Shown piece by piece: positions 13,456-21,026 of a stretch of DNA of 41,973 bases. The first letter of the stretch is position 1. Each line of letters starts with the position of its first letter. Under the pieces are notes generated by a model. It had not been told where the DNA came from and searched no databases. It worked only from the letters and a program-made list of their open reading frames with translations. Source of the stretch: an archaeon BMS3Bbin15 (lineage in GTDB: Archaea; Hydrothermarchaeota; Hydrothermarchaeia; Hydrothermarchaeales; BMS3B); assembly GCA_002897955.1 (NCBI GenBank), contig BDTY01000114.1, positions 1 through 41,973 on the forward strand, in the 5' to 3' direction. The translations under genes and the position numbers were made by a program.

Positions 13456-13850
13456 TTTTCTCTACCTTCGAAGGTTTCTGGAGCAAGCCAGTCAATAAAT
13501 GCATCGATATTTCCATCTTCAATTTCAACTTCGATTGCTCCCAGGGGAGACTCAGCCGAAAGATTCAGCCTGCCAACATAGGCAGCCTGCTTGTTTATTA
13601 GGAAAAAAACTTTGTCTTCCTGCTTTACTTTCATAAGCGTATTTCTTGCGGTATCAAGTATTTTTTCCTTTCTAAGCATTTTATAAAGCTTTTCAAGAGC
13701 CTTTCTTTCTTCAGCTTTCCCCTTTATAATGCTGTATCCTTCCCTTTTCTCCACTTCAAGCCTGAGGTCAGGAAAAATATTTTTTACAGCCTCACTCACC
13801 TTTTCAGAGTTTTCAGTTGGATATATTACAGCCTTTAATGAGACTTTCAT
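13452..13850 (-). CDS. UPF0201 family protein
   Basis: This 132-residue protein matches the archaeal UPF0201 family: N-terminal VSLKAVIYPTENSEKVSEAV, a middle RARNTL-like segment (DTARNTLMKV), NKQAAYVGRLNLS, and the typical end DAFIDWLAPETF. The family has a fold related to RNA-binding ribosomal protein L5-like domains and has been linked to exosome-related RNA metabolism, but no activity is proven. It is the first gene of the minus pair with the TIM-barrel protein. It is divergent from DUF1512, with 38 bases between the starts. Confidence 0.88.
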   Translation of the reverse strand: MKVSLKAVIYPTENSEKVSEAVKNIFPDLRLEVEKREGYSIIKGKAEERKALEKLYKMLRKEKILDTARNTLMKVKQEDKVFFLINKQAAYVGRLNLSAESPLGAIEVEIEDGNIDAFIDWLAPETFEGREK

Positions 13851-13854
13851 AGTA

Positions 13855-13866
13855 ATATTTAATAAA
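13855..13866 (+). promoter_or_regulatory. TATA-like box for DUF1512 gene
   Basis: ATATTTAATAAA lies centred about 28 bases before the ATG at 13889. No Shine-Dalgarno lies between them, consistent with a leaderless transcript. Confidence 0.45.
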
Positions 13867-13888
13867 GAGTAACTTCTAATAGAAATTC

Positions 13889-15136
13889 ATGTTTGGTCAA
13901 TTTGGAACTGCCGCGCAGATTATTATGTCAATTCTCTTCTTCGGACTTATTATTGTATACTTCAGATATAGCTTCTTCAAAATGGTGGGTGAGATGGAGA
14001 GTGTTGCTGAAACTATAGAGGGGTATACAAAAGATGCCGAGAATATTATTGTTAATACCTACGGTAAAGGTGGAACAGTAAATGAGATAAAAAATATAAT
14101 CAGAAAGAGCTTTGACTTTTTTCTTATTCCTCCCGTTAACCTTGACCCTTATGGTATTCTAAAAAAACTTGAGCATTTTCTGGACCTTTCTGAAGATAAG
14201 TTCAAAGCAACAGCCATGAAAATCGCTCCCGGATGCGATGAAAATACTCTTGCCACTGTAACATCTCTCATAAAGGGAGGCGTCGGATTAAATTCTATGG
14301 CAAAGCTTGTAAGACATTATGTCGAATTTATTAAAAAGACAAACAATTTCCAGCTTGCTATGGTATTGCAGATGAATATACCGATTATCAAAAAAATTGC
14401 CACGGCTCAGGCTGATGGGATTAAAGGTATAGCTGAAGGAAAACCCATTGGAGACGGTATTGGTTCTCTTGTTGCAGCAAGTATGATGGAAAGCCCTGTT
14501 CAGGAGGTTGCCAGAGATGTTGTTGCAAGCTTTGAGAATATTAAAGGACATGATGTCATAGTTGTTAAGGCAAAAGGTCCTGGAGCCAATCTTGGAAAAA
14601 TTGGTCTCGGTGTCGAGAAGCTTGCAGAGAAGAACAATATTGGCAAGATTATTACTGTAGATGCAGCCTTGAAAATGGAAGGTGAGCCCACAGGGAAGGT
14701 AAGTGAGGGTATAGGTGCTGCTATAGGTGACCCGGGGCCAGAGAAGGCGAGAATTGAGGAAACTTCTGTTAAGCTGGGGATACCTCTTGAAGCAATTGGA
14801 ATAAGGGTGAGTATCGAGGAGGCTATAATGCCCATGATTAAAGAGGTTTACAGTGCTCTCCCCGAAGCTACGAGGCTAATCGAGGAGGCTATAGCCGAGA
14901 CACCTGAGGATAAAGCGGTTATAATTGTAGGTGTTGGTAATACTTCTGGAATAGGAAACAGCAGCGCCGAGGTTAAAGATATACCTCTGGAAGAAAAAGA
15001 AAAGGAAGAAATGAAGCTCTCCAGAATAGATAAAATTGCAAAATGGATGGCTGACAGATCAATTAAAGCTGAGAAGGAAAGGGAGAAGAGAGAAAAGGAG
15101 GAGAAACAGAAGAAGAAAGAGTCTAATAAAAAATAG
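13889..15136 (+). CDS. DUF1512 membrane-anchored protein
   Basis: This 415-residue protein matches the archaeal DUF1512 family. One N-terminal membrane helix (about residues 8-28, AAQIIMSILFFGLIIVYF) is followed by a long cytoplasmic domain. That domain contains DPYGILKKLEHFLDLSEDKF, the glycine-rich VVKAKGPGANLGKIGLGV and IIVGVGNTSGIGNS. The tail (about 375-415) is extremely basic and glutamate-lysine rich (KEREKREKEEKQKKKE), probably a helical or disordered region. The function of the family is unknown. It lies alone between two divergent or convergent units and is followed by T-rich DNA. Confidence is high in the family, nil in the function. Confidence 0.88.
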   Translation: MFGQFGTAAQIIMSILFFGLIIVYFRYSFFKMVGEMESVAETIEGYTKDAENIIVNTYGKGGTVNEIKNIIRKSFDFFLIPPVNLDPYGILKKLEHFLDLSEDKFKATAMKIAPGCDENTLATVTSLIKGGVGLNSMAKLVRHYVEFIKKTNNFQLAMVLQMNIPIIKKIATAQADGIKGIAEGKPIGDGIGSLVAASMMESPVQEVARDVVASFENIKGHDVIVVKAKGPGANLGKIGLGVEKLAEKNNIGKIITVDAALKMEGEPTGKVSEGIGAAIGDPGPEKARIEETSVKLGIPLEAIGIRVSIEEAIMPMIKEVYSALPEATRLIEEAIAETPEDKAVIIVGVGNTSGIGNSSAEVKDIPLEEKEKEEMKLSRIDKIAKWMADRSIKAEKEREKREKEEKQKKKESNKK

Positions 15137-15160
15137 ATTTTTATGTTTTTATTAAACGTG
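15137..15160 (+). terminator. T-rich terminator candidate after DUF1512
   Basis: Two T-runs (TTTTTATGTTTTTATT) directly follow the DUF1512 stop, as in oligo-T archaeal terminators. The next gene is convergent. No stem precedes the runs. Confidence 0.35.
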
Positions 15161-15257
15161 GAGCCTGCCAAATAGAGCAGAGGGAGTTCTGCAGGGCATG
15201 TTGTGATTCAGAAGACAAGAGGTCAAATATGTGTAATAACATGTACGTGAGGTAAGA

Positions 15258-16790
15258 TTAATACCTTGAAAATAGCTTTTTCAGCAGCCCCTCAAGGCCT
15301 CCCTTTGCCTTATCTTTCTTTTTCGTCTTCCTCACAAGGTCTATACTCCCTCCGCCATGCTTTGTACGTTTGACCCTGACCTCAACAAAAATTGGCTGTT
15401 CGACAGCCTCGCCCACAATTAAAGCCTTTCCAGGTTCAAGCTGCTTTATTTCATCCTCCAGCTCTGGAGTAAAGCTCTCTATACTCTGAGATATGGCACG
15501 CATATCGTTGGGGTTTGTAACCTTTAAAATAATCTGGGTATTGCACTGGCTCAGAACAGACTTATCTATTCTTGCTGGACGCTGGGTAACAACACATAAA
15601 CCCAGGCCGAATTTCCTTCCCTCACTTGCTATTGTCCTGAATACTTTTGTCGATGACATGCTGCCAAAGCCGCGTTCTGGAGCAAAATTATGAGCTTCTT
15701 CAACCAGAAAGAAAAGAGGAGGGATTTTTCCCAGCTTTCTGTCCTCGAATACTTCAGTAGATACCCTTGATACAATAATATCCTGAATTTCAGGGGCAAC
15801 ACCTCTGAGATTTATAATAGACACTATACCCTTCCTTACAAGCTCTGAAGTTTTTACAGGCTTACCTTCAAATATCTTGCTGTCCCTGAGTATTTCGAGA
15901 TTTGTTATAAGCCTGTACTTTGACTTGCTGTCATCCTCATCAAGAACTCTGATTATATCCTCCAGAGTATACCTGCCATAACTCTTAACAACATTCAGAG
16001 CCTGATAGAGAAGCCCTTCCTGGACGTTACTGAGCTTTATGGGAAGAATATCAAGAAAATTGCCGTAGTTCATTCTTGTTATGTCAAGGGTGAGCTTCTT
16101 ATCGCACTGAGGGTTGATATTCATCTGAGTTGAATATTCCACAATATTTTTATATGCTTTTGGTTTAATACCAAAGCGCTCCATTAAATTGAGTTCCTTT
16201 GGAATATCGTTTGGGTTCTTCAGAGAAGAATATTCTCCATGCGGGTCTATAATCACAACAGGCACATTATTCTCAATCAACTCCTCTATAAGCACACCCA
16301 CAGTGTAGCTCTTACCAGCACCTGTTTTTGCAAGTACAGACACATGCTTCTGAACAAGCTTGTTTGGGTTCAGATATACTGGTATATTTGTTTCGTGGCC
16401 ATCGAGTATACCAAGATAAATTCCAGATGTATTGCCAAGCTTAAGAGTTCTCTTTATAATTCCAGCATCAGCTTCATAAACTTTTTCTCCAGGTTTGAAG
16501 GGCATTTTAGGAGTTTTTAATATTTCTCTCTCATCAATATAACCTATTACTCTTGCACTCGCAATTATACGCTCCTCCACCCCAGCCTTCGGAATACTTA
16601 CGCCTGTAATAGCATTTAAAGAGTATGTTTCATTGTACCTTTTAATTTCTCTCACCTTGGCAAGGACCCAGCCATAGAGCTCATGCTTCACCTTTACATA
16701 CTCACCCCTCTGAAGTCTGGCATCCCTGGCTACAATAAAGTTAAAGTCTCCAGAACCCACTTCGCCAAAAATCATACCCACAATTTTCAT
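15258..16790 (-). CDS. herA: HerA-type DNA translocase/helicase ATPase
   Basis: This hexameric bipolar helicase acts with NurA in DNA end resection. The 510-residue protein has the HAS-barrel N-terminus (KIVGMIFGEVGSGDFNFIV), Walker A AKTGAGKS (154-161), the DPHGEYSSL segment after it, Walker B PLFFLVEEAHNFAPERG, and the arginine-finger and Q-like region VVTQRPARIDKSVLSQCN. The start at 16790 was chosen over the longer frame because HerA proteins begin MKIVG and a TATA-like stretch lies upstream. No nurA, mre11 or rad50 gene lies next to it in the window, so it may belong to a related DUF87 HerA-like clade. Confidence 0.9.
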   Translation of the reverse strand: MKIVGMIFGEVGSGDFNFIVARDARLQRGEYVKVKHELYGWVLAKVREIKRYNETYSLNAITGVSIPKAGVEERIIASARVIGYIDEREILKTPKMPFKPGEKVYEADAGIIKRTLKLGNTSGIYLGILDGHETNIPVYLNPNKLVQKHVSVLAKTGAGKSYTVGVLIEELIENNVPVVIIDPHGEYSSLKNPNDIPKELNLMERFGIKPKAYKNIVEYSTQMNINPQCDKKLTLDITRMNYGNFLDILPIKLSNVQEGLLYQALNVVKSYGRYTLEDIIRVLDEDDSKSKYRLITNLEILRDSKIFEGKPVKTSELVRKGIVSIINLRGVAPEIQDIIVSRVSTEVFEDRKLGKIPPLFFLVEEAHNFAPERGFGSMSSTKVFRTIASEGRKFGLGLCVVTQRPARIDKSVLSQCNTQIILKVTNPNDMRAISQSIESFTPELEDEIKQLEPGKALIVGEAVEQPIFVEVRVKRTKHGGGSIDLVRKTKKKDKAKGGLEGLLKKLFSRY

Positions 16791-16866
16791 TGTTGTTATA
16801 TTTACATATGGCATAAATAAAGCTTTACCTAAAATTTTTCTCTTGCTAAAAACCTTGAGTACTAAT
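16791..16866. promoter_or_regulatory. divergent promoter region herA / thioredoxin
   Basis: The 76 bases between the two starts are AT-rich. Read on minus, TTTATTTATG is about 27 bases before the herA ATG, matching a leaderless layout. On plus, AAAATTTTTC is a weak TATA candidate about 35 bases before the thioredoxin ATG. Confidence 0.35.
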
Positions 16867-17256
16867 ATGGAAATTATCAACTTTCTTATAGCCTTTGCGG
16901 TTGCATTCCTTGTTGTATCAAAAATATTACCCAGGCTCTATGGTGTAAGAAAGGGGGAAGAGATTCCTCCAGCCAATAAAGAAATTGAAGAAGCAAAAAA
17001 TAAGGGAGACTTCTTCATGATATACTTCTCCACACCAAGTTGCGGTGCCTGTAAAAGAATGGAACCCACAATAAATAAGCTGAAAAAGAGGTATAAAGTT
17101 GTCAAAGTTGACGCATCAAAGGAAAAAGACGTTGCAAAAGCTTACAGGGTGCTTGGAGTGCCAATGCTTGTCCTTGTGAAGGGTGACAAAGTTGCTTCCA
17201 GCTTTATGGGAATAAAGAGCGAAAAGGAGATTCTCAATAAAATTTCCTCTCTATAA
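16867..17256 (+). CDS. membrane-anchored thioredoxin-like protein
   Basis: This 129-residue protein has an N-terminal membrane helix (about residues 2-18, EIINFLIAFAVAFLVV) followed by a thioredoxin fold. The redox motif is CGAC within FSTPSCGACKRMEP, and the cis-proline loop is GVPMLVL. Basic residues directly follow the helix (SKILPRLYGVRKG), so the positive-inside rule puts the thioredoxin domain in the cytoplasm. A role as CcmG-like haem-pathway reductant is therefore doubtful, even though ccm genes lie 4 kb away. The start at 16867 was chosen because the upstream extension would add only a charged stub. It overlaps the 3' end of the epimerase gene by 23 bases (convergent). Confidence 0.85.
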   Translation: MEIINFLIAFAVAFLVVSKILPRLYGVRKGEEIPPANKEIEEAKNKGDFFMIYFSTPSCGACKRMEPTINKLKKRYKVVKVDASKEKDVAKAYRVLGVPMLVLVKGDKVASSFMGIKSEKEILNKISSL

Positions 17257-18508
17257 TTTCAATCAGCATATCCTGTTCTAAAATAAGATTTTCACTGGGA
17301 AATAACTCTCTCCCACTTTGAATAACTCTCTGAATCTCCAGTTTGGATTTAGAAATCTTTTTTCCCTTAAGCTCACTACCTACTCTCATAAATCTTCTCC
17401 TCTCTTCACCAATCTTTCTCTCAGGCTTTTTTATATCCAGTCTGCCCTCTGCCTCGAGCTTGAGGAGGGTCTCCACAATTCTTTTTCCAGCCTGTCCGTC
17501 ACCCAGAGGATTTTTTGAATTGAAGCTGATTCCTGACAGTGCCTTATCAGCAGCCTTCAGTATTCCTTCTCTATCAACTCCAGCAAGAAAATTAACACCA
17601 GCCTCCAGAGTTTCAGGCCTTTCTGTGGAGGTTCTTAATGTTATACAGGGCACACCCAGAGTTAGAGCTTCTTCCTGTACACCTCCCGAATCAGTAAAAA
17701 CCGCTCTGGCATTTTTAAGAACAAAAAGGAAATCAAGATAGCCAAGAGGTTTTATCTGTTTAATATTATGAAGATTTTCAGCAAGATTAAAGCTTTCAAT
17801 CCTCTGCACAGTTCTGGGATGTACCGGGAAAATAATCTCTTCATCCAGCTCCTCAAGAGCTTCAAGAATATTTCTGATTCTTCTCTCCGAGTCGACATTT
17901 TCAGCTCTATGAAGTGTTAAAAGAAAATATCTTGGAGGAATATCAACCTCTGCCTTATTCTCAGCAAGCTCGATATTCTGGAGAGTAGCATCAACAACAG
18001 TATTACCTGTGATAAAAATTTTTTCTCTTGAAATTCCTTCATGAAGAAGGTTGAGACCAGAACGTTCAGTAGGGACAAATAGAATATCAGCCAGATGGTC
18101 CGCCACAACTCTATTCACCTCTTCAGGCATTGTCGTATCAAAACTTCTCAACCCTGCTTCAATATGGGCAAAGGGTATATTCAGCTTTGAAGAGGCAAGT
18201 GCCACGCTGAGTACAGCATTTGTATCTCCCTGGGCAACAATAACATCCGGGCCTGCCTGAGATATAATTTTTTCAAGTCCTTCAATAGCTCGAGCAGTCT
18301 GATATGCCTGAGAACCAGAGCCAATATCAAGATTGTAATCAGGTTCTGGAAACTTCAGCTCTTCTATAAATTTCTGGAAGAGCCTGAAACTATAATGCTG
18401 TCCCGTGGCCACAAATATATAATTTATTTCAGAGTCTTCAAAGGCCCTCATCACAGGAGATAGCTTGATAACCTCTGGTCTGGTGCCCGCAACTACAAGA
18501 GCTAGCAT
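17234..18508 (-). CDS. wecB: UDP-N-acetylglucosamine 2-epimerase (WecB/MnaA family)
   Basis: The enzyme interconverts UDP-GlcNAc and UDP-ManNAc for surface glycans. Seen are VVAGTRPEVIKLSPVM at the N-terminus, HIEAGLRSFDTTMPEEVNR, FPVHPRTV and FTDSGGVQEEALTLGVP, which include the substrate and catalytic residues of the GT-B fold. At 424 residues it is about 55-60 longer than usual. The extra C-terminal tail (from about residue 365) is basic then acidic (GKKISKSKLEIQRVIQSGRE), with no known domain. The start overlaps the SUMT gene end by 7 bases, so this is the third gene of the mch operon. Confidence 0.95.
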   Translation of the reverse strand: MLALVVAGTRPEVIKLSPVMRAFEDSEINYIFVATGQHYSFRLFQKFIEELKFPEPDYNLDIGSGSQAYQTARAIEGLEKIISQAGPDVIVAQGDTNAVLSVALASSKLNIPFAHIEAGLRSFDTTMPEEVNRVVADHLADILFVPTERSGLNLLHEGISREKIFITGNTVVDATLQNIELAENKAEVDIPPRYFLLTLHRAENVDSERRIRNILEALEELDEEIIFPVHPRTVQRIESFNLAENLHNIKQIKPLGYLDFLFVLKNARAVFTDSGGVQEEALTLGVPCITLRTSTERPETLEAGVNFLAGVDREGILKAADKALSGISFNSKNPLGDGQAGKRIVETLLKLEAEGRLDIKKPERKIGEERRRFMRVGSELKGKKISKSKLEIQRVIQSGRELFPSENLILEQDMLIEIIERKFY

Positions 18509-19239
18509 TTTTTACTTCCTCTTCTGAAAATCTCTCTGAGATTCACAACCTCGCCAACGACAGTCACGGCAGGAGGTTTTACTTCAGAATCCTTTGCTTT
18601 CTCAACTATATTGCCAAGATTACCGAGAATTATGCGCTGCTCCTCAGTCGTACCTTTCTCTATTATTGCAACCGGTGTATTTTCATTCCTTGTCTTTAAA
18701 AGTTGAGGAACAATCTCTGGAAGATTGTTCACCCCCATTAAAATCACCAGAGTATCAGCCATGAGAGCCGAGAAGTCAACTCTGTTCTCATTTCCCGGAG
18801 CAAAGTGCCCTGTAACAAGAGTTATACTGGAGGATAGCTCCCTGTGAGTTAGAGGTATACAGGAAAGCTCAGGTACTGAAATAGCAGAGGTAACACCTGG
18901 CACAACCTCAAACTCTATTCCCGCTTCAACCAGAGCAGAAATTTCCTCTGCACCTCTGCCGAATATAAAGGGGTCTCCACCCTTGAGGCGTACAACAACC
19001 CTGTTCTCTCCAGCCTTCTCCACAAGAAGCTGATTTATCTCTTCCTGTGTCATGGCATGTCTGCCAGAACTCTTTCCAACATATATTAACTCTGCCCCAG
19101 GCTCTGTATATTTTAGAAGCTTTCTGCTTATCAGCCTGTCATATATAACCACATCAGCCTGACTCAAAAGCTTCATTCCCCTTATGGTTATAAGTTCCGG
19201 GTCGCCTGGGCCTCCGCCCACAAGATAAACCTTCTTCAT
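18502..19239 (-). CDS. cobA: uroporphyrinogen-III C-methyltransferase
   Basis: This SAM-dependent enzyme methylates uroporphyrinogen III at C2 and C7 to give precorrin-2. That is the branch point to corrinoids, sirohaem, F430 and the alternative haem pathway. The 245-residue protein shows VGGGPGDPELITIRG at the N-terminus, VIYDRLIS, RLKGGDPFIFGRGAEE and GVTSAISVPELSCIPLTHR, all SUMT signatures. No fused CysG or HemD domain is present. Its ATG overlaps the mch stop as ATGA (19236-19239), so the two are translationally coupled. Pairing of H4MPT metabolism with tetrapyrrole synthesis fits a C1-metabolising archaeon. Confidence 0.97.
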   Translation of the reverse strand: MKKVYLVGGGPGDPELITIRGMKLLSQADVVIYDRLISRKLLKYTEPGAELIYVGKSSGRHAMTQEEINQLLVEKAGENRVVVRLKGGDPFIFGRGAEEISALVEAGIEFEVVPGVTSAISVPELSCIPLTHRELSSSITLVTGHFAPGNENRVDFSALMADTLVILMGVNNLPEIVPQLLKTRNENTPVAIIEKGTTEEQRIILGNLGNIVEKAKDSEVKPPAVTVVGEVVNLREIFRRGSKKC

Positions 19240-20165
19240 TTCTCAACCTTCAAACTCTTTCTTATTACATTGAAAGCAACTTCTCCAGCAGTTTCAAGCT
19301 TTTTTGAATTCATAAAGTTAACCGCAACTCTGGCAGGCGCAAAAATTGCTTGATTTATTTTATAGAAATCATAATCAGCTTCCCTGAAAATATCCGCAAA
19401 TGGTTTTCCAAAGGATGGAGAAGCACTGCTCGGAACTTCATTAATATCAAAATCAACTTCACTGGCAAGAAACACCTCGCCGCCATAGATTATCATATCA
19501 TTGGTTATTCCCATCATTTCACCCTCACCGCTAACCACAGCGGCAACAGGCGCCCTGCCAATAGCAAATTTTATCTTTCTTGTATCTACTCCCATATGGT
19601 CAAGCTTGTAAAGAGCAGTTTCAACAACTCTTGCAGATATCTGAACAGTTCCAGCTATTGAAGAAGTTTTTGCAACAATAATATAAACATTCTCAGGAGT
19701 CACGCTGCAGCTCTCTGCAATTAGCCTTACAATCTCTCGGGGTGGATATTGAGATGTTTCAAGCACGATAACTGCTCTGTCATAACTCTCTCTGTAGTCC
19801 AGCTTTTCATAGAGCTTTTTTGGTTTTCTTGCAAGAGCTCTTGCAGGACCCGAACCCAGAGAAAAGAAGTTTCCAGCTTTTAAATTCCAGCCAGCCTTCT
19901 GAGAGGCAAGGGTTGCAAGAGCGGGTTTATCTGTGCTCACAACAACTTCAGGGAGGAGTATGCCTGAGTAATCCTTCAGAGATATTTCAACACTGCCCAG
20001 ACCACCCATACATATCTCGGCAAGAAGCCTTCCTGCTTCAAGGCTACCTTCAGCCTTAATACCAGCATCTATTATATTGGCTTCATCCTTTCTGTAAATA
20101 ATTTCAAGCTCTTCACTCCTGGAAATCATTTTCTCAACTATTTTAAAGGCATTTTCGTTCAGCAT
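19236..20165 (-). CDS. mch: methenyltetrahydromethanopterin cyclohydrolase
   Basis: The enzyme reversibly converts methenyl-H4MPT and N5-formyl-H4MPT in methanogenesis, reverse methanogenesis or C1 oxidation. The 309-residue protein matches Mch across its length, for example VEISLKDYSGILLPEVVVST, NFFSLGSGPARALARKPKKL, AIGRAPVAAVVSGEGEMMG and the Mch-specific PSFGKPFADIFREADYDFYKI. The ATG at 20165 was chosen; a GTG 9 bases upstream would add three residues. TATA-like TTTTATATC lies about 40 bases upstream on minus. This is the first gene of a three-gene operon with SUMT and the epimerase. It is divergent from L10e. Confidence 0.98.
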   Translation of the reverse strand: MLNENAFKIVEKMISRSEELEIIYRKDEANIIDAGIKAEGSLEAGRLLAEICMGGLGSVEISLKDYSGILLPEVVVSTDKPALATLASQKAGWNLKAGNFFSLGSGPARALARKPKKLYEKLDYRESYDRAVIVLETSQYPPREIVRLIAESCSVTPENVYIIVAKTSSIAGTVQISARVVETALYKLDHMGVDTRKIKFAIGRAPVAAVVSGEGEMMGITNDMIIYGGEVFLASEVDFDINEVPSSASPSFGKPFADIFREADYDFYKINQAIFAPARVAVNFMNSKKLETAGEVAFNVIRKSLKVEK

Positions 20166-20300
20166 AATAAACACCCGAGCTTTTAGATTATTGAAATACT
20201 TTAGATATAAAATTTATGACAGATTAATATCAGCAGATGAGATTTTCAATATCTTTTAATACGGTATATAGAGGGAAATCTATTACTTACTGTTTTCTCA

Positions 20301-20306
20301 GGAGGT
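20301..20306 (+). promoter_or_regulatory. strong ribosome binding site of L10e
   Basis: AGGAGGT ends about 7 bases before the L10e ATG. TATA-like stretches (TTTTAATAC, GGTATATAG) lie at about 20254-20270. L10e is therefore translated from a leadered mRNA, unlike several neighbours. Confidence 0.5.
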
Positions 20307-20313
20307 TCAGATA

Positions 20314-20844
20314 ATGGCAAAAACTAAACCAGGTAAAGTTTACAGAGTAGCTAAGAAGAGGCTTTTCACAAGGAAGGAATATATGAAAGGTGTTCCCAAT
20401 CCAAAGATTACAATTTTTGATATGGGCGATATAATTAATCCTGACAAATTTGAAATCTCATTATCTCTTCATACAAAGGAGGAGGTCCAGATAACACATA
20501 ACGCTCTGGAAGCTGCCAGAATAGCTGCTAACAAGTATATGACCAAGATAGCTGGAAGAAGTGGCTTCTATCTCAAGTTCAGAGTATTTCCCCATGTGGT
20601 TCTGAGAGAGAATAAACAGGCAACGGGAGCAGGTGCAGACAGAGTCAGTGATGGAATGAGAGGGTCCTTTGGCAAGAATGTGGGTCTCGCAGCCCATGTA
20701 AAGAGAAATCAAAAAGTAGTAACAATAAATGTAAACCGAAATAATTATTGGGCTGCTGTAAAAGCGCTCAGAAAGGCAGGAATGAAAATTCCGGGGCCTT
20801 TCAGCATATCAATAGATAGAGGGAGAGAGCTTCTCAACCTTTAA
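20314..20844 (+). CDS. rpl10e: 50S ribosomal protein L10e (L16 homologue)
   Basis: This structural protein of the large subunit sits near the A-site tRNA and is equivalent to bacterial L16. The 176-residue sequence starts MAKTKPGKVYRVAKKR and contains the family core AARIAANKYMTKIAGRSGFY, RVFPHVVLRENKQATGAGAD, RVSDGMRGSFGK and the C-terminal WAAVKALRKAGMKIPGPFS. Length is normal for archaea. It is monocistronic, divergent from mch and convergent with ccmF. The 182-base gap to ccmF holds the stem structures described separately. Confidence 0.98.
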   Translation: MAKTKPGKVYRVAKKRLFTRKEYMKGVPNPKITIFDMGDIINPDKFEISLSLHTKEEVQITHNALEAARIAANKYMTKIAGRSGFYLKFRVFPHVVLRENKQATGAGADRVSDGMRGSFGKNVGLAAHVKRNQKVVTINVNRNNYWAAVKALRKAGMKIPGPFSISIDRGRELLNL

Positions 20845-20878
20845 TCTCTTTTTAAAAACTCTTGGCTGGAATATTCCT

Positions 20879-20988
20879 GGATGGGATGGTTCGCTTCACC
20901 CCAGAGCAGAGTTAAGAGGGTAAGGGTCTTAAAACCCATCCTCCAAATATTTAATGTTTCCTGTCGAATTCCTGCGTTTTTAAGACCC
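20879..20988 (+). ncRNA. pseudoknot-compatible inverted repeats between rpl10e and ccmF
   Basis: Stem A is GGATGGG (20879-20885) with CCCATCC (20935-20941). Stem B is an 11-bp perfect match, GGGTCTTAAAA (20924-20934) with TTTTAAGACCC (20978-20988). The 5' arm of B lies inside the loop of A and directly abuts the 3' arm of A, the order of an H-type pseudoknot with coaxial stems. The region could be a 3' UTR element, a bidirectional terminator or a small RNA. Strand is uncertain because both directions can form it. Confidence 0.3.
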
Positions 20989-21026
20989 TGTATTTGCCCA
21001 TGAATGAATATTTTCAGTAGACTGTA

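Noticed and set aside
16867-17256. Thioredoxin-like protein as the CcmG/CcmX reductant for cytochrome c
   Set aside because: Charges after the membrane helix place the thioredoxin domain inside the cell, and the gene is not in the ccm operon.
20895-20925. Partial likeness of ACCCCAGAGCAGAGTTAAG to the 5S rRNA helix III region
   Set aside because: No loop E, no closing helix I and no usual 5S length; the likeness is limited to about 15 bases.
20879-20945. Possible tRNA with 7-bp acceptor-like stem ending in TCCA
   Set aside because: No T-arm of correct length next to the acceptor 3' strand and no anticodon arm could be built.
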